A stretch of 64,000 nt of DNA from Torulaspora globosa (GCF_014133895.1 NC_050734.1:62001-126000), one strand, 5' to 3'. Positions 9,073 through 19,101 are shown, counted from the stretch's first letter. Notes: generated by a model from the letters alone, not told the origin. Program-made: numbers and translations.

Positions 9073-10767
9073 ATGAAGTTAAGATCCATTATAGTTGCAT
9101 TGTCTACTCTGTCAGTGTGCCTAGGACAAGGTGAAAATTCGACAGGAAACAGATCTGAGGTCGATGCCAAGTCAGTATTCCAACCACCAGTGGTTAACAA
9201 TGGAAGCTTCTTCTGTACGATCGATAAGGACGAATTGGTGAGTCCCACTTGCGATGTGACTTTCAAAGAGATAAACGAAATTAATGGGAAGATACGGAAG
9301 GATCTGGTTTCACTGGTGGGGACTGATTTCTTCAAGTATTTCAAGCTAGATCTTTACAAGCAATGTGCATTTTGGGACGATAATAACGGATTTTGTGTCA
9401 ATAGGGCATGTGCCGTGGATGTGGTGGAAGACTGGGATAATTTGCCCGAATACTGGCAGCCAGAGGTCCTCGGTGGGCTAGATAAGGTGAACGGGACGAG
9501 TGGCAGCGACGACGAGTGTAAATTTTTGCAGGACCTGTGCGGCGGTGCGGACGGAAGCGCCAAGCAAACAGAGCCAGATATCGATTATTGTGATATTGGA
9601 GACTTTATCAACTCTCAGGCGGTTCTGGTAGATCTTTCCGCGAACCCAGAGAGATTCACTGGCTACGGTGGTCAGGAATCGGCGCTGATCTGGTCCAGTA
9701 TCTACCGTGAAAACTGTTTTTCGCCTGGTGAGATGGGCCAGTCTTTGGCGAAGAGCGTGTTCTACAGGTTGGTGTCGGGTCTCCATGCATCAATCGCCAC
9801 CCACCTTTCAAATGATCATTTGAATACGGAGACGGGAAAATGGGAACCAGATTTGGAGCTGTTTATGGCCAGGGTGGGAAACTTCCCCGAACGTGTTGCT
9901 AACGTCTACTTCAACTACGCTGTTGTATCGAAGGCGCTGTGGAAAATCAAGCCCTATTTGAGTCACCTAAGTTTTTGTAACTCATACAACCAGGATGTGA
10001 AATCCATGATAATGAATATTCTCTCTCGGCTGGATAGCAATGTCTTCAATGAGGACTTGATCTTTGAGGATGAACTCAGTTCCAAGGTTAAGGATGATTT
10101 CAGAGCAAGATTCAAGAATGTGACCAAGATTATGGATTGTGTCCACTGTGACAGATGTAGACTATGGGGCAAAGTACAAACTACGGGCTATGCCACCAGT
10201 TTGAAGATATTGTTCGAGTTAGATGACGGTGACGAAGAGTCAAAGCAACAGGTTGTCGATAAATTGACGAAGTACGAGTTGATCGCATTGTTTAATACCT
10301 TTGACCGTTTGTCAAAGTCTATTGAATCGATCAATAATTTTGAGAGACTTTACGAGATACAAGCGGCCGGAGGGAAGCTAGCTTCGTTCTTCCAGAACAA
10401 TAACTTCTTCAAGCTTCTAAAGAAGGCTCGTAATAGTATCAAAGACTCCGTTCAGGCCATCAACAGCAGCATAAATTCCAGCTCATCCGAAGATGAGAGG
10501 CCGGTTTTTGCCGATTTAAGAATGCCTGAGAAGTCTGCGGCTAAAAATACTGAGCAAATCGAGAATAAGTGGAAGAAGGCTTGGCATACAGAAACCCATA
10601 ATGTACTAGAGGCCCTAAAGTTCATTTACCGCAGCTACCTCGACCTACCAAGAAACTTATGGCATCTGCTACTATCCACTTCTAATAGACTGTGGAACAA
10701 GTTTCTGGGCATACAGTACCTAAGCGAAGAGGACGACAGCGTTATGTACAAGCTGGACATAATATAG
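9073..10767 (+). CDS. ERO1: ER thiol oxidase Ero1
   Basis: Starting at the ATG at 9073 gives 564 residues, matching Ero1 (YML130C, 563 residues); an upstream extension would rely on a GTG start and put 13 residues before the signal peptide. Residues 1-18 form a signal peptide. The shuttle cysteines C108 and C113 (FCVNRAC) and the active-site cluster C356-x2-C359-x2-C362 (CVHCDRC) are present. Ero1 is an FAD enzyme on the luminal face of the ER membrane that passes electrons from protein disulfide isomerase to oxygen. It lies between VPS9 and TAF13, whereas the S. cerevisiae gene is far away near the chromosome XIII left end. Confidence 0.97.
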   Translation: MKLRSIIVALSTLSVCLGQGENSTGNRSEVDAKSVFQPPVVNNGSFFCTIDKDELVSPTCDVTFKEINEINGKIRKDLVSLVGTDFFKYFKLDLYKQCAFWDDNNGFCVNRACAVDVVEDWDNLPEYWQPEVLGGLDKVNGTSGSDDECKFLQDLCGGADGSAKQTEPDIDYCDIGDFINSQAVLVDLSANPERFTGYGGQESALIWSSIYRENCFSPGEMGQSLAKSVFYRLVSGLHASIATHLSNDHLNTETGKWEPDLELFMARVGNFPERVANVYFNYAVVSKALWKIKPYLSHLSFCNSYNQDVKSMIMNILSRLDSNVFNEDLIFEDELSSKVKDDFRARFKNVTKIMDCVHCDRCRLWGKVQTTGYATSLKILFELDDGDEESKQQVVDKLTKYELIALFNTFDRLSKSIESINNFERLYEIQAAGGKLASFFQNNNFFKLLKKARNSIKDSVQAINSSINSSSSEDERPVFADLRMPEKSAAKNTEQIENKWKKAWHTETHNVLEALKFIYRSYLDLPRNLWHLLLSTSNRLWNKFLGIQYLSEEDDSVMYKLDII

Positions 10768-10809
10768 AGATATCTTACATGGATTATAGATAGAGTATAA
10801 GCATGACAG

Positions 10810-11292
10810 TCACTGTTGTTTAGATCTCTTGGATTGTTTTCCCTTGTGTGCCTTAGACTTGGTTCGCCTACCGCTTGGTGCGGCCGTGGCCTCTGCTGTC
10901 TCAGCATCTTCGTCAGCCTCGGCATCTGCGTCTTGCTCATCATCTTCTTCTTCGCCAGCCCTGAATCTCTTCAAAGCCTGATTATCCGTACCATTGAATT
11001 GCCTTTTGGCCTCTGTGATAAGCTTATTCGTTGCGATAAGTTCTTCAGCTCTACCCAATTTGACTGGATCATGCCGTATAGCAAACTTGAAGTCTTCCAG
11101 TTTTAGCTTGCTCCTTCTGGAGCCCTGAGCTACTCTAAATGCATTCGAGCATACGTCAACCAGGTAGCCAGACACCAGTTCATCCAAGCATTGTACAGTT
11201 TCCGGCAGTGGTTGTGCGACATCACCATAAGCATACAACAGCGAGCTGACATCCTTAGAAAAAAGACTGGTTCTCTTAAGCTTCTTGGACAT
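10810..11292 (-). CDS. TAF13: TFIID subunit Taf13
   Basis: The 160-residue protein matches Taf13 (YML098W, 167 residues). A histone-fold domain occupies about residues 8-90 (SLFSKDVSSLLYAYGD, then VSGYLVDVCSNA and LKLEDFKFAIRHDP). It is followed by an acidic stretch near 115-135 and a lysine-rich tail. Taf13 pairs with Taf11 through the histone fold in lobe A of TFIID and contacts TBP. It converges with ERO1, with 42 bp between the stops. Confidence 0.95.
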   Translation of the reverse strand: MSKKLKRTSLFSKDVSSLLYAYGDVAQPLPETVQCLDELVSGYLVDVCSNAFRVAQGSRRSKLKLEDFKFAIRHDPVKLGRAEELIATNKLITEAKRQFNGTDNQALKRFRAGEEEDDEQDADAEADEDAETAEATAAPSGRRTKSKAHKGKQSKRSKQQ

Positions 11293-11558
11293 TTTATAGC
11301 AGTACCCGGAGCGCTTGCCGTCGATATGGATTGGCCTTGCACCGTTGTCTTTTCACCTTGCAACGTCAAGCGACGGACTAGCTAAATTTGAAGGCCATCT
11401 CTTGAACTTCTATGAAATGGCTCTTAGAAGACACATTCGAAAAGAATCTCCATAAGGCACCGAGGAGGATACCTGTGGCGTTCAGAGGAACTGTTCAGAG
11501 CTTTATGAGATTAAAATCAAGCTCTCTGAGAGATTTCATGATATAAGACTCGACAACC

Positions 11559-14072
11559 ATGAGCGATGAGGAACCTGACAGGCTGGCTGGGCGAGCTTCA
11601 CGAGGCCAGGTGAAGGGGAAAAGGGCCAAGACGTTCACTGGATGCTGGACATGTCGATCAAGAAAGGTCAAGTGCGATCTTCGACGACCTGCCTGCGAGA
11701 GATGCGAGAAATCAGGTCTGGAGTGCGGCGGATACGACATAAAGCTGCGATGGACGAAATGCATAAACTTTGACATGTACGGCATTCAGGTGCCAACTGC
11801 GCCGGCGTACAGTACTAATGAGGAGCAACAATATCGACGGCGAAACATCGACTTCGTGAGATATGGAGAAGAATATAAATACTATGAAGACATGGACGAA
11901 GAGCTCTCAGCTTTGCATAAGCCACCACCTGAGAAAATAGAAAATGGGAAGACTTGGCTTATCAAGAAGTTTGGAGTCTTCAGAGGTACAGAACCAGCTG
12001 TTGAGCTGCGAGACAGCTTGCCGAAGGGAGCAGCAAATCATCTGGAGAGCTCAAAGTCCGAGAGCACCACAGTATTGGACACGGCTATCGAACAGACGGG
12101 GGCTTTCGATTTTCTGGAGAATGATCCATTTCTTTTGAGATTCTCAACTGGTCACGAATGGATATCGAAAGAACTGGAAGATGACGTTCTTTCGTCCGCG
12201 ACAGCCTTTCGAGGATTTCCCATGACCACTTTGCCGCTATCCTCTACATCTACCACCACAACGACACCTATGGATTATGGTTTTTGTAAAAATGGCGGCA
12301 TCGAAGGTCAATTTAATGCTGCAAATGTCAGTGATTCCGACAGAGTCGAAAATTCAGCACAAACCGTTCGTTCCTTAGATATCGATAAAGATACAGAAGC
12401 TTCTGCTCTCTCTTATGACCAGCACACAGAGAGTCAGACTCATGGGCTGAGCGGGGAAGAAGAAATCATGATTGATTGCTCGGCTTTCGGAGCAACGATG
12501 CCCTCAGTTGCCATGGAGACGATTGATAACCCTTGGCCAGGTCCAAATATCTTTGGCAAGGCGGCGTCTAATAAGCATTTTGTTGGCCCTCCGGCCACAA
12601 GTTTGGTGGTTCATGGTCTGACGAGATTTTTACTCGATTACTACTTCCGGAACGTTGCAGATATAATGCCTGTGGTTGCAATACCAACTAACCCATGGAA
12701 AACTTTGTTTTTTCCAAGAGCCTTGCAAGCACTTGGTGAAATCGCTGGTCTGGGGACTACTTCGAATTCGAGAAACTCCTTGCTCAATTCCCTTTTAGCT
12801 GTTTCGTGCTTCAACTTGAGCAGCAAGTTTGCCAGGGATTCAGAATGCTCTCAGTATTTTATCAAGCTTGGAATAGAGTTTAGAAGCCAAGCATCATGCT
12901 TCCTCAGACTATGTCTGGCAGAAACAGCTGAAAACGAACGCTATAAGGACGTTTTGACAGCTTTACTTTCAATTAATTCTGTAGATGTTGTCTGGGGTAC
13001 AATGAGAGACTGTCAGCATCATCTAACCATGTGTGAAGACTTCGTTAAGGCGAGAATGAGAATGAGGCCTAAGCTCTCGCACAAAGCAAAAGTTTTACAC
13101 AAAATCTTCTCATTTTTGAAACTTATTCAGGATAGTACAAGTCTGGATAAGGTAGGAGAAGAAGAGATCACTCTAAAATCTGTCCAGAATATTGAGAATT
13201 TCGATGAAAGGGCGGCCAATAATAAGCCCGGATCATTAAGCAAGTATTCGGAGCAGGATGAGGAAACTGAACCTATCAAAAGAATTCGATACAAGGAATT
13301 GCTGGATGAAATGGACGGGAAGATAAAGATTCAATCTGTTGAAGAATGCGAGAAAACAAAGATTGATAGGCTACAAGATGACAACACGCCGCTATTCATG
13401 GACGTAGTTTCGGAATCGTACTATTCGGTAGATCCAAAACAATCAGATTACAGTATATTGGGTACTGACGACTTGTATGCTCTGCCTAAATCACTGATAC
13501 TGCTATTCTCAGATTGCGTACATTTGGCAAAGCATAAAGAATATTACAAAATCAGGCACATTGCTCTCCCACAGCAATTTATTCGTTTACTTCAAAAGCT
13601 CGAAAGCCGATTGATGACCTGGCGACCAGAATGGAAATTCTTAAAAGCAGACTCTGAAGAGTTCATTAACGACACCGTTAAGGGCGTTTATCATCACACA
13701 ATGAGCTTTTATAATGGCCTATTGATTTATTTCTTCACGATGATTAGAGAGCTAAATGAGTCCGACTTACAGACATACGTGGAAGAGGTTCTGCTTCATC
13801 TCAAAGCTTTAGGAGAATTAGTAACATTTAAAGGTATTAGAATAGTGCCCTTGATGTGGCAGGGGTTCATAGCCGGCTGCGGAAGCACCGACTTGAGGAC
13901 TCAGAAGGAGTTCAAAAGCTGGGCTGCAGGTCTTGCTCAAAATGGGATTGGGTCATACTGGGGCGCTCGACAGGTGATGTTTGAAGTCTGGAGACGTCGA
14001 AAGAACAAAGAGGGTGGGGACGATTGGTACACTGTATATAAAGATTGGGAAGTGAATCTCATGCTATCCTAA
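11559..14072 (+). CDS. ARG81: Zn2Cys6 regulator of arginine metabolism Arg81
   Basis: The 837-residue protein has an N-terminal Zn2Cys6 cluster with cysteines at 29, 32, 39, 46, 49 and 56 (GCWTCRSRKVKC...CERCEKSGLEC). The following segment (YDIKLRWTKCINFDMYGIQVP) is diagnostic for Arg81/ArgRII (YML099C, 880 residues). A fungal transcription factor regulatory region fills about 330-830. Arg81 is the arginine sensor of the ArgR-Mcm1 complex, which represses arginine biosynthesis genes and activates catabolic ones. It lies beside TAF13 as in S. cerevisiae. Its 3' neighbour here is DCR1. Confidence 0.95.
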   Translation: MSDEEPDRLAGRASRGQVKGKRAKTFTGCWTCRSRKVKCDLRRPACERCEKSGLECGGYDIKLRWTKCINFDMYGIQVPTAPAYSTNEEQQYRRRNIDFVRYGEEYKYYEDMDEELSALHKPPPEKIENGKTWLIKKFGVFRGTEPAVELRDSLPKGAANHLESSKSESTTVLDTAIEQTGAFDFLENDPFLLRFSTGHEWISKELEDDVLSSATAFRGFPMTTLPLSSTSTTTTTPMDYGFCKNGGIEGQFNAANVSDSDRVENSAQTVRSLDIDKDTEASALSYDQHTESQTHGLSGEEEIMIDCSAFGATMPSVAMETIDNPWPGPNIFGKAASNKHFVGPPATSLVVHGLTRFLLDYYFRNVADIMPVVAIPTNPWKTLFFPRALQALGEIAGLGTTSNSRNSLLNSLLAVSCFNLSSKFARDSECSQYFIKLGIEFRSQASCFLRLCLAETAENERYKDVLTALLSINSVDVVWGTMRDCQHHLTMCEDFVKARMRMRPKLSHKAKVLHKIFSFLKLIQDSTSLDKVGEEEITLKSVQNIENFDERAANNKPGSLSKYSEQDEETEPIKRIRYKELLDEMDGKIKIQSVEECEKTKIDRLQDDNTPLFMDVVSESYYSVDPKQSDYSILGTDDLYALPKSLILLFSDCVHLAKHKEYYKIRHIALPQQFIRLLQKLESRLMTWRPEWKFLKADSEEFINDTVKGVYHHTMSFYNGLLIYFFTMIRELNESDLQTYVEEVLLHLKALGELVTFKGIRIVPLMWQGFIAGCGSTDLRTQKEFKSWAAGLAQNGIGSYWGARQVMFEVWRRRKNKEGGDDWYTVYKDWEVNLMLS

Positions 14073-14356
14073 TTGATCTTTTTTGAGTGTTCCATTTTCT
14101 TCATCTCAGAGGACTGATGATTAAGCCATTTTAGTGCCGCAGAAATAATGAGTAGTACCAAGTGTGGGCCTTCAATTTCACAGCTGTCATCTAATTTCAA
14201 TTAATTTGATCTAACACATCATAATGCACCGTAATGCAGCATATGTACGATTACAGTTAGACTAGCGAAGGCAGGTTGAAGCCCTCTGGCTTGACAATGC
14301 CTTGGTAGCTATTTACTTAAAAATGAAACAACCTTGTAAGAAGGTGTGAGAGTCAT

Positions 14357-16513
14357 TTAGTTGTTGGCGACCGAAAAAGACAAAGGATTTGCCAGAAATT
14401 CTTTGAGTTCTTCGCTGTGTAATCCACGATAAGCAGCTATTTGCTCAGCTTGCTTCTTACTTGAAGCGGTTCCGGTCCCAAGAACGACCGTGAAGCCCTC
14501 AATCATACATGAAGAGAAAAAAGTCTGCAAGCCTATTGCTTCTGTCTTATAGTATGGTTTACATCCTCTTGGACCTAAAAAGGCATAGAGCCTTTGTTTC
14601 CAAGAAGAGTCTATTTGGAATGATTCAACGCCTGGAGCTTGTTGAAGAGTCTGATCATCTGTAGGTCTTTGCGCAGTGGGGCCGGGATAAGGCGGCTTTG
14701 ATATAGATCTCAAAGCATCATAGGAAGTGGCGATTGAGGGTTTTGATGCAGATGGTAAAACAGGTATAGATGTCGGTTGAGTTGTTGGCATTGCCTGAGT
14801 TGTTGGCATTGCCTGAGTTGTTGGCATTGCCTGAGTTGTTGGCATTGCCTGAGTTGTTGGCATTGCCTGAGTTGTTGGCATTGCCTGAGTTGTTGGCATT
14901 GCCTGAGTTGTTGGCATTGCCTGAGTTGTTGGCATTGCTTGAGGTTTTGGCATTGCCTGAGGTTTTGGCAATGCTTGAGGTTTTGGCAGAATGCTGCTTG
15001 CAAGAGAATCAATCTTTGCAGGGGCGGCAAAAGGAGCCTGATTCAATGGAAGACGCTGTGCGCCATTAGAAGGTTTCGTTTGCATTTCTCTAGCCTGAGC
15101 AGGGCTATCTTGTACAATCTGACCATACTTTGAAACCTCTCCAGCTTTTTCAGCCTGCGCGGCTGATTTATCTACTTTATCACCAGTTGATCGAAGTTGT
15201 AGACCAGTATCTTTTATTGCTGCTTTAACGGTCGACAAAACTGTTTCCTTCAATTTCCCAGTGAGCATTTCCACGATCTCATCCATTTGAGCCTGTGATA
15301 TACCTTCAGGAGCAGGCGCAGGCTGAGGGACCTTAGGAGGTACAGTCGCTTCTGCATTCACTGAAATTGCTTCAGGTACATTTGGTGATACCAGATTTTC
15401 ATCGCTGGAAGTCACTTCCAGCTCACGTTGTAAAGCTTGCTCATCGATGTCACCAAGAAGAGCGATTGGCTCCCCATTCTTTCTAGCAGGCTCGATCAAG
15501 CGGTCCTCGATTTCATACAAGCTATAGGTTTTGAGCTTGGTGGTATCAAGCAAAGCCTTCATTGCAGCCCTTTGTTCGGCCTCCTTGATGCTGGATCCCT
15601 CTCCAGTAGCAAGGGAAATATCTCCGAGCCTCACTTCAACCTTAAATGGAGATGACGAGTTCAATCTGTGGTACGCGAGCTGCGCTCCAGCTTTGTTTTG
15701 CAACAGAAGCTGCGATAACTCATATTTGGCGTTTTTATTTGTTGGATCAGCAACCATCTGAGAGCCCATTTGCTCAAATATCTCGCCTGATAGCTGTTCA
15801 AGCCATTCAGCAATCCCACCAAATTCCGCCGCATATCTGTCAACTACAAGGGCACCAACATAGGCTTCAAAGCAATCCGCATGATACTTTGAAGTCCAGT
15901 CTTTGACATGATTAACCATCCTAGGAATATTGGCCTGAAGTCTTTGGTCAAACCCAACTTTCTTGCACCATTTGCTCAGATTTCCGTTGTTCACAATTGC
16001 TGAACGCATTTTGGACAAAGCACCCTCATTAGCATACGGGTATCTCTTGTAAAGGATATAGGAGATCAAGGCACCAAGCCAGCTATCGCCTAAGAACTCC
16101 AGTCTCTCATTTGTAGCAACAGCCATGTCAATCTTCGTTGCATGAGCATGCATACTAGTCGAGCTTTTGTGCCGGAAAGCCAAGTTCTCCAAAGCGGCAT
16201 CAGAAACTACTGGATAGTTTACCAATCCATTGAACCATTTCGCATCCTCCTTGAACTTCTTCGACTCGTAAGACTGTAGAGCCCGTGAAGTAGAATCTGT
16301 TTCCTTCAAATAAGTGGTTAAAGATACGACGGAGCTCTTTGCAATAACTTGTTCAAGATCATCATCATTGTTTGATAATACCCTGATTTCCTCCGAAGTC
16401 AAAGCATTCTCGTCAATCACCTTCAATGCTTCACATACTTCTGTAAGAGAAGTTTGAAGTTTGCAGTACCGTCTTAGCAAAGCTGCTCTTCGAACGTCTT
16501 TATCGGATGCCAT
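14357..16513 (-). CDS. DCR1: Budding-yeast Dicer (RNase III with two dsRNA-binding domains)
   Basis: The 718-residue protein has one RNase III domain at about 100-250 with both signatures, NERLEFLGDS (about 135-144) and ADCFEAYVGAL (about 212-222), so the acidic metal ligands are intact. dsRBD1 follows at about 260-326 and a second dsRBD ends the protein at about 635-705. Budding-yeast Dicer has this layout; Rnt1 has one dsRBD and about 470 residues. Dcr1 dimers cut long dsRNA into siRNAs loaded onto Argonaute, which is not in this window. The linker between the dsRBDs is Ala/Pro/Gln-rich and holds an 18-bp tandem repeat. I start at the ATG at 16513 because the longer frame begins with GTG. 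S. cerevisiae lost this gene. Confidence 0.92.
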   Translation of the reverse strand: MASDKDVRRAALLRRYCKLQTSLTEVCEALKVIDENALTSEEIRVLSNNDDDLEQVIAKSSVVSLTTYLKETDSTSRALQSYESKKFKEDAKWFNGLVNYPVVSDAALENLAFRHKSSTSMHAHATKIDMAVATNERLEFLGDSWLGALISYILYKRYPYANEGALSKMRSAIVNNGNLSKWCKKVGFDQRLQANIPRMVNHVKDWTSKYHADCFEAYVGALVVDRYAAEFGGIAEWLEQLSGEIFEQMGSQMVADPTNKNAKYELSQLLLQNKAGAQLAYHRLNSSSPFKVEVRLGDISLATGEGSSIKEAEQRAAMKALLDTTKLKTYSLYEIEDRLIEPARKNGEPIALLGDIDEQALQRELEVTSSDENLVSPNVPEAISVNAEATVPPKVPQPAPAPEGISQAQMDEIVEMLTGKLKETVLSTVKAAIKDTGLQLRSTGDKVDKSAAQAEKAGEVSKYGQIVQDSPAQAREMQTKPSNGAQRLPLNQAPFAAPAKIDSLASSILPKPQALPKPQAMPKPQAMPTTQAMPTTQAMPTTQAMPTTQAMPTTQAMPTTQAMPTTQAMPTTQAMPTTQPTSIPVLPSASKPSIATSYDALRSISKPPYPGPTAQRPTDDQTLQQAPGVESFQIDSSWKQRLYAFLGPRGCKPYYKTEAIGLQTFFSSCMIEGFTVVLGTGTASSKKQAEQIAAYRGLHSEELKEFLANPLSFSVANN
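14781..14994 (-). repeat. 18-bp tandem repeat in the DCR1 linker
   Basis: About twelve 18-bp units lie head to tail. Nine nearly identical units from 14781 to 14942 encode MPTTQA hexapeptides, and three more diverged units encode M/L-PKPQA. The period keeps the frame. It falls in the low-complexity linker between the two dsRNA-binding domains. The near identity of the nine units suggests recent expansion, so copy number probably varies between strains. Confidence 0.95.
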
Positions 16514-16966
16514 ACTTGTCACTAGGATTGATCTCTTCCAGCCACCGAAAAGTAATCTGAGTGGTCCTTTAAGTACAAGAGCATCAACTTAAGGTAGCAA
16601 CCTCTGTTCAAGAAGAGAACTACTTGGAGATGCTGCTTAGAACAGCAGCACGTGAGGGATCAGATGAGCTCAAGAATCGTTCAAGAGAAGCCTGGGATGC
16701 TCTTTAGCTTATTGACAGTCTCCCTGGCAGGCATTTACTGGGTGCAGCGACGTTTGTGAGCCTCTTGAGCTATGTTAAGCGATTATATCAAAGCCTTGGG
16801 CCGTGAAAAAACGACACGTCGATGGCCAACTGTACTAAAATGATCTGGCCTGCCTGTGAGGAGTCCACATTTTTTTAATGCGAGAGTGCTGATGTTTCAA
16901 CCAATATGGCGCTTGTTCATTAAGTATTCTATCATTAAAACAATTAAAATCCATTAACCAACCTAT
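16514..16966. other. DCR1 upstream intergenic region
   Basis: This 453 bp lies between the DCR1 start and the FET4 stop, both on the minus strand, so it should hold the DCR1 promoter and the FET4 3' end. I see A/T runs near 16920-16960 but no RNA gene, no convincing small coding region and no clear transcription factor site. Confidence 0.5.
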
Positions 16967-18628
16967 CTATTCTCCCTTGGATACGACGGTATTATGACCG
17001 AGATTGCAACCTCGTCTGTCGAGGTGATGAAGAATGATTTGTCTGCGAGCTAGAAGTGCAGTCAGCTCCACTCTACGCTGACAATCAGCCCAATTATGCG
17101 CTTGGATCAGAACGATCATGAAAAACGCTTCAATGATCATTGTAGGCGTGTTGGCTAGCAGTTGCCCTGTAGTAGTCCAATGAAGGGCAGACGCCGCTAT
17201 GATAAGCCCGATGATAACGACAATTGAGAAAACAACACTCCATTGGCTTGAGCACAAGCGGTTGATCCACGTCGAGATTCTGAAATCGAGTGCTTTCCTC
17301 TGACCGTTGGGCGGTTTTCCATTGAATTCTTCAGGGCAGCTGATATCCAGCACATCGAATAGCTCCAGGTCATCCTGAGCGACGATCTCGTAATTGCGCT
17401 CCTCATCTGTGACAATCCTGTAATAGACTTCTCTAATAACGAAGCCATCGAGGAAACCAACGAGCCCGGTGTAAGTACCGATAATCAACCACCAGTTGTC
17501 ATTCCAATTCATCACCTTGCCGACAGACAACCATGCCACTATGGCGCCAATGGCAATGACGACGCCAATACCAGTGCCGACGACATCAGCGTAGAAATCG
17601 ATGATTTTTTGGCCCTCAGTCCTTTTAGCTGATACAACAGTGGTAGCTGGGTTTCCCGTTTCAAAGTCGCCAGCATCAGTTCTCAACCTTTCCTCGATTT
17701 CTCTATCAGCGGCAAAGATCTTGACGATGAACTTTGAGATGAATTTGTCATGTCTTGCCCTAATGTTCTGCAAAAACATGCTACTGACTAACAGAACAAC
17801 AGCCGTGGCACTATTAATGTACAGCTGCCAAGTACTACTAAACTTCGTCAAACGGGGGTTGCTCCCCGCAGTCTCCCCTGTGTATGGTGGTTGATTGTCT
17901 CCGGGCTTTGGAATAACACCGCAGACTATCCAGATTATGATACCGATCCAAAAGGCAATCATGCTGTACAGGGAACCGATAATTACACTAAACCAGTTAG
18001 CCAGCCTATCGTACCAGTTCTCGACCGGGAGTTTACCACTGAGATCGATATCAATGGCTGCATCAGTCACAGTCACTTCGTTGTCTTTCAGTCTTTGATC
18101 CAGGCATAGTCTTGATTTCCGAGCAAGCATCTTGAAACCGGCAATTCTGGATCTCACAACACCGCAAATCACCTTCTGTTCATGCGCACTGATAAGCTGC
18201 TGTCTCATCAACAACGTATCCCAGAAGTAGCATTGAAGCGACTGGCCATCTTGCATAACCACTTGCCAAACGTTGGGGGCCCCGTACACGCAGCCCAGAA
18301 TGATCCAAACGATCAAAATGGCCCACATAGTAAAGAATACATATTCAGTCCCTGCCATCCAGACCAGATTATCCAAGATCCGATCTGTAAGGTCCTTCTG
18401 CAGGCCGGTGAATCCATGGCTGGTCCTGATCCAGCCATTATCAGCGACCGTCACGGTGCTGTATTCCGTACTGCTCTCATCGCTCGTCGAGACTAAAGAA
18501 GTTTGTTCTTCGTGCGAAGCCTTACCGGTTGCGCTTTCCAGCGCAAAATTCGGTACAATCACAGGAGCCCGCTGGCGTACATCAGGTCTTGACCCCGGAT
18601 TACCAAAAAATTTTCCAATACGTCCCAT
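16967..18628 (-). CDS. FET4: Low-affinity Fe(II)/divalent metal transporter Fet4
   Basis: The 553-residue membrane protein matches Fet4 (YMR319C, 552 residues) over its length. Shared blocks include WQVVMQDGQSLQ, WDTLLMRQQL, LPVENWYDRL, GSNPRLTKFS, QNIRARHDKF, DNWWLIIGTYTGLVGFLDGF and QLLANTPTMIIEAFF. Several hydrophobic segments are visible near 95-120, 215-245, 275-295, 355-380, 390-410, 475-500 and 510-530. Fet4 imports Fe2+ and also Cu, Zn and Mn at the plasma membrane when the high-affinity system is insufficient. I start at MGRIGKFFGNPGSRPD, as in the ortholog; the longer frame begins with TTG. Two Aft1-type sites lie upstream. In S. cerevisiae the gene is subtelomeric. Confidence 0.95.
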   Translation of the reverse strand: MGRIGKFFGNPGSRPDVRQRAPVIVPNFALESATGKASHEEQTSLVSTSDESSTEYSTVTVADNGWIRTSHGFTGLQKDLTDRILDNLVWMAGTEYVFFTMWAILIVWIILGCVYGAPNVWQVVMQDGQSLQCYFWDTLLMRQQLISAHEQKVICGVVRSRIAGFKMLARKSRLCLDQRLKDNEVTVTDAAIDIDLSGKLPVENWYDRLANWFSVIIGSLYSMIAFWIGIIIWIVCGVIPKPGDNQPPYTGETAGSNPRLTKFSSTWQLYINSATAVVLLVSSMFLQNIRARHDKFISKFIVKIFAADREIEERLRTDAGDFETGNPATTVVSAKRTEGQKIIDFYADVVGTGIGVVIAIGAIVAWLSVGKVMNWNDNWWLIIGTYTGLVGFLDGFVIREVYYRIVTDEERNYEIVAQDDLELFDVLDISCPEEFNGKPPNGQRKALDFRISTWINRLCSSQWSVVFSIVVIIGLIIAASALHWTTTGQLLANTPTMIIEAFFMIVLIQAHNWADCQRRVELTALLARRQIILHHLDRRGCNLGHNTVVSKGE

Positions 18629-18725
18629 AATCAGCAATCTCTGCCATCATCGAGCTGCTGATTAGTCATAATAACACTAAACCTCACTTTAAATGTAAGA
18701 GACGAACCTCAGCTCAATTAAACAT

Positions 18726-18732
18726 GGGTGCA
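18726..18732 (-). promoter_or_regulatory. Aft1/Aft2-type iron-responsive site, FET4 proximal
   Basis: GGGTGCA on the plus strand is TGCACCC on the FET4 strand, the Aft1/Aft2 core, about 100 bp upstream of the FET4 ATG. Aft1 activates FET4 in S. cerevisiae; conservation here is inferred. Confidence 0.65.
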
Positions 18733-19080
18733 ACTTGCGAAGATCAACTCCAATTTTCATTGGAATTCCCAGAGAGTCCTTCGAAATACTCGGCTCCTCT
18801 GAAAGCTTCTCTATCGCGGGAACAATGCACCTTGGCCGTAGAGAGATCGAAGCTGGTTGCCAAGAGCGCTGAGCGAGAACACGTCGGCAAATTTTTGACG
18901 TTTTCACAGAAAGTCCCGTACCGCTGCACAGATTTTAGCGACGTATAGCGAAAATCTCGGCTAAACGACTGAGCTTGTAAAGCGACGAATGGTAGGTCGA
19001 GCAATACCTGCTTGGCTACCGCATTTGGGCTATCAGCTCACAGTATGAGTGGCTGTGGAGGCCTCCGAGGTTCGTCTTGA

Positions 19081-19101
19081 GCCGTTGAGCAATTCAACGG
19101 C
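19081..19101. repeat. Perfect 8-bp inverted repeat between FET4 and INM1
   Basis: GCCGTTGA (19081-19088), a 5-nt loop and TCAACGGC (19094-19101) form a perfect palindrome. TCTTGAGCC flanks it as a direct repeat on both sides (about 19075-19083 and 19103-19111). Its function is unknown: it could be a protein-binding palindrome or a stem in a transcript. Confidence 0.7.

Noticed and set aside
14770..15133. Repeat-containing frames on the plus strand opposite DCR1 (Cys/Trp or Leu-rich repeats)
   Set aside because: They are translations of the 18-bp DCR1 repeat in other frames and have no independent support.
14357..16513. Calling the RNase III gene RNT1
   Set aside because: Length (718 residues), a second C-terminal dsRBD and a long linker fit budding-yeast Dicer, not the single-dsRBD Rnt1.
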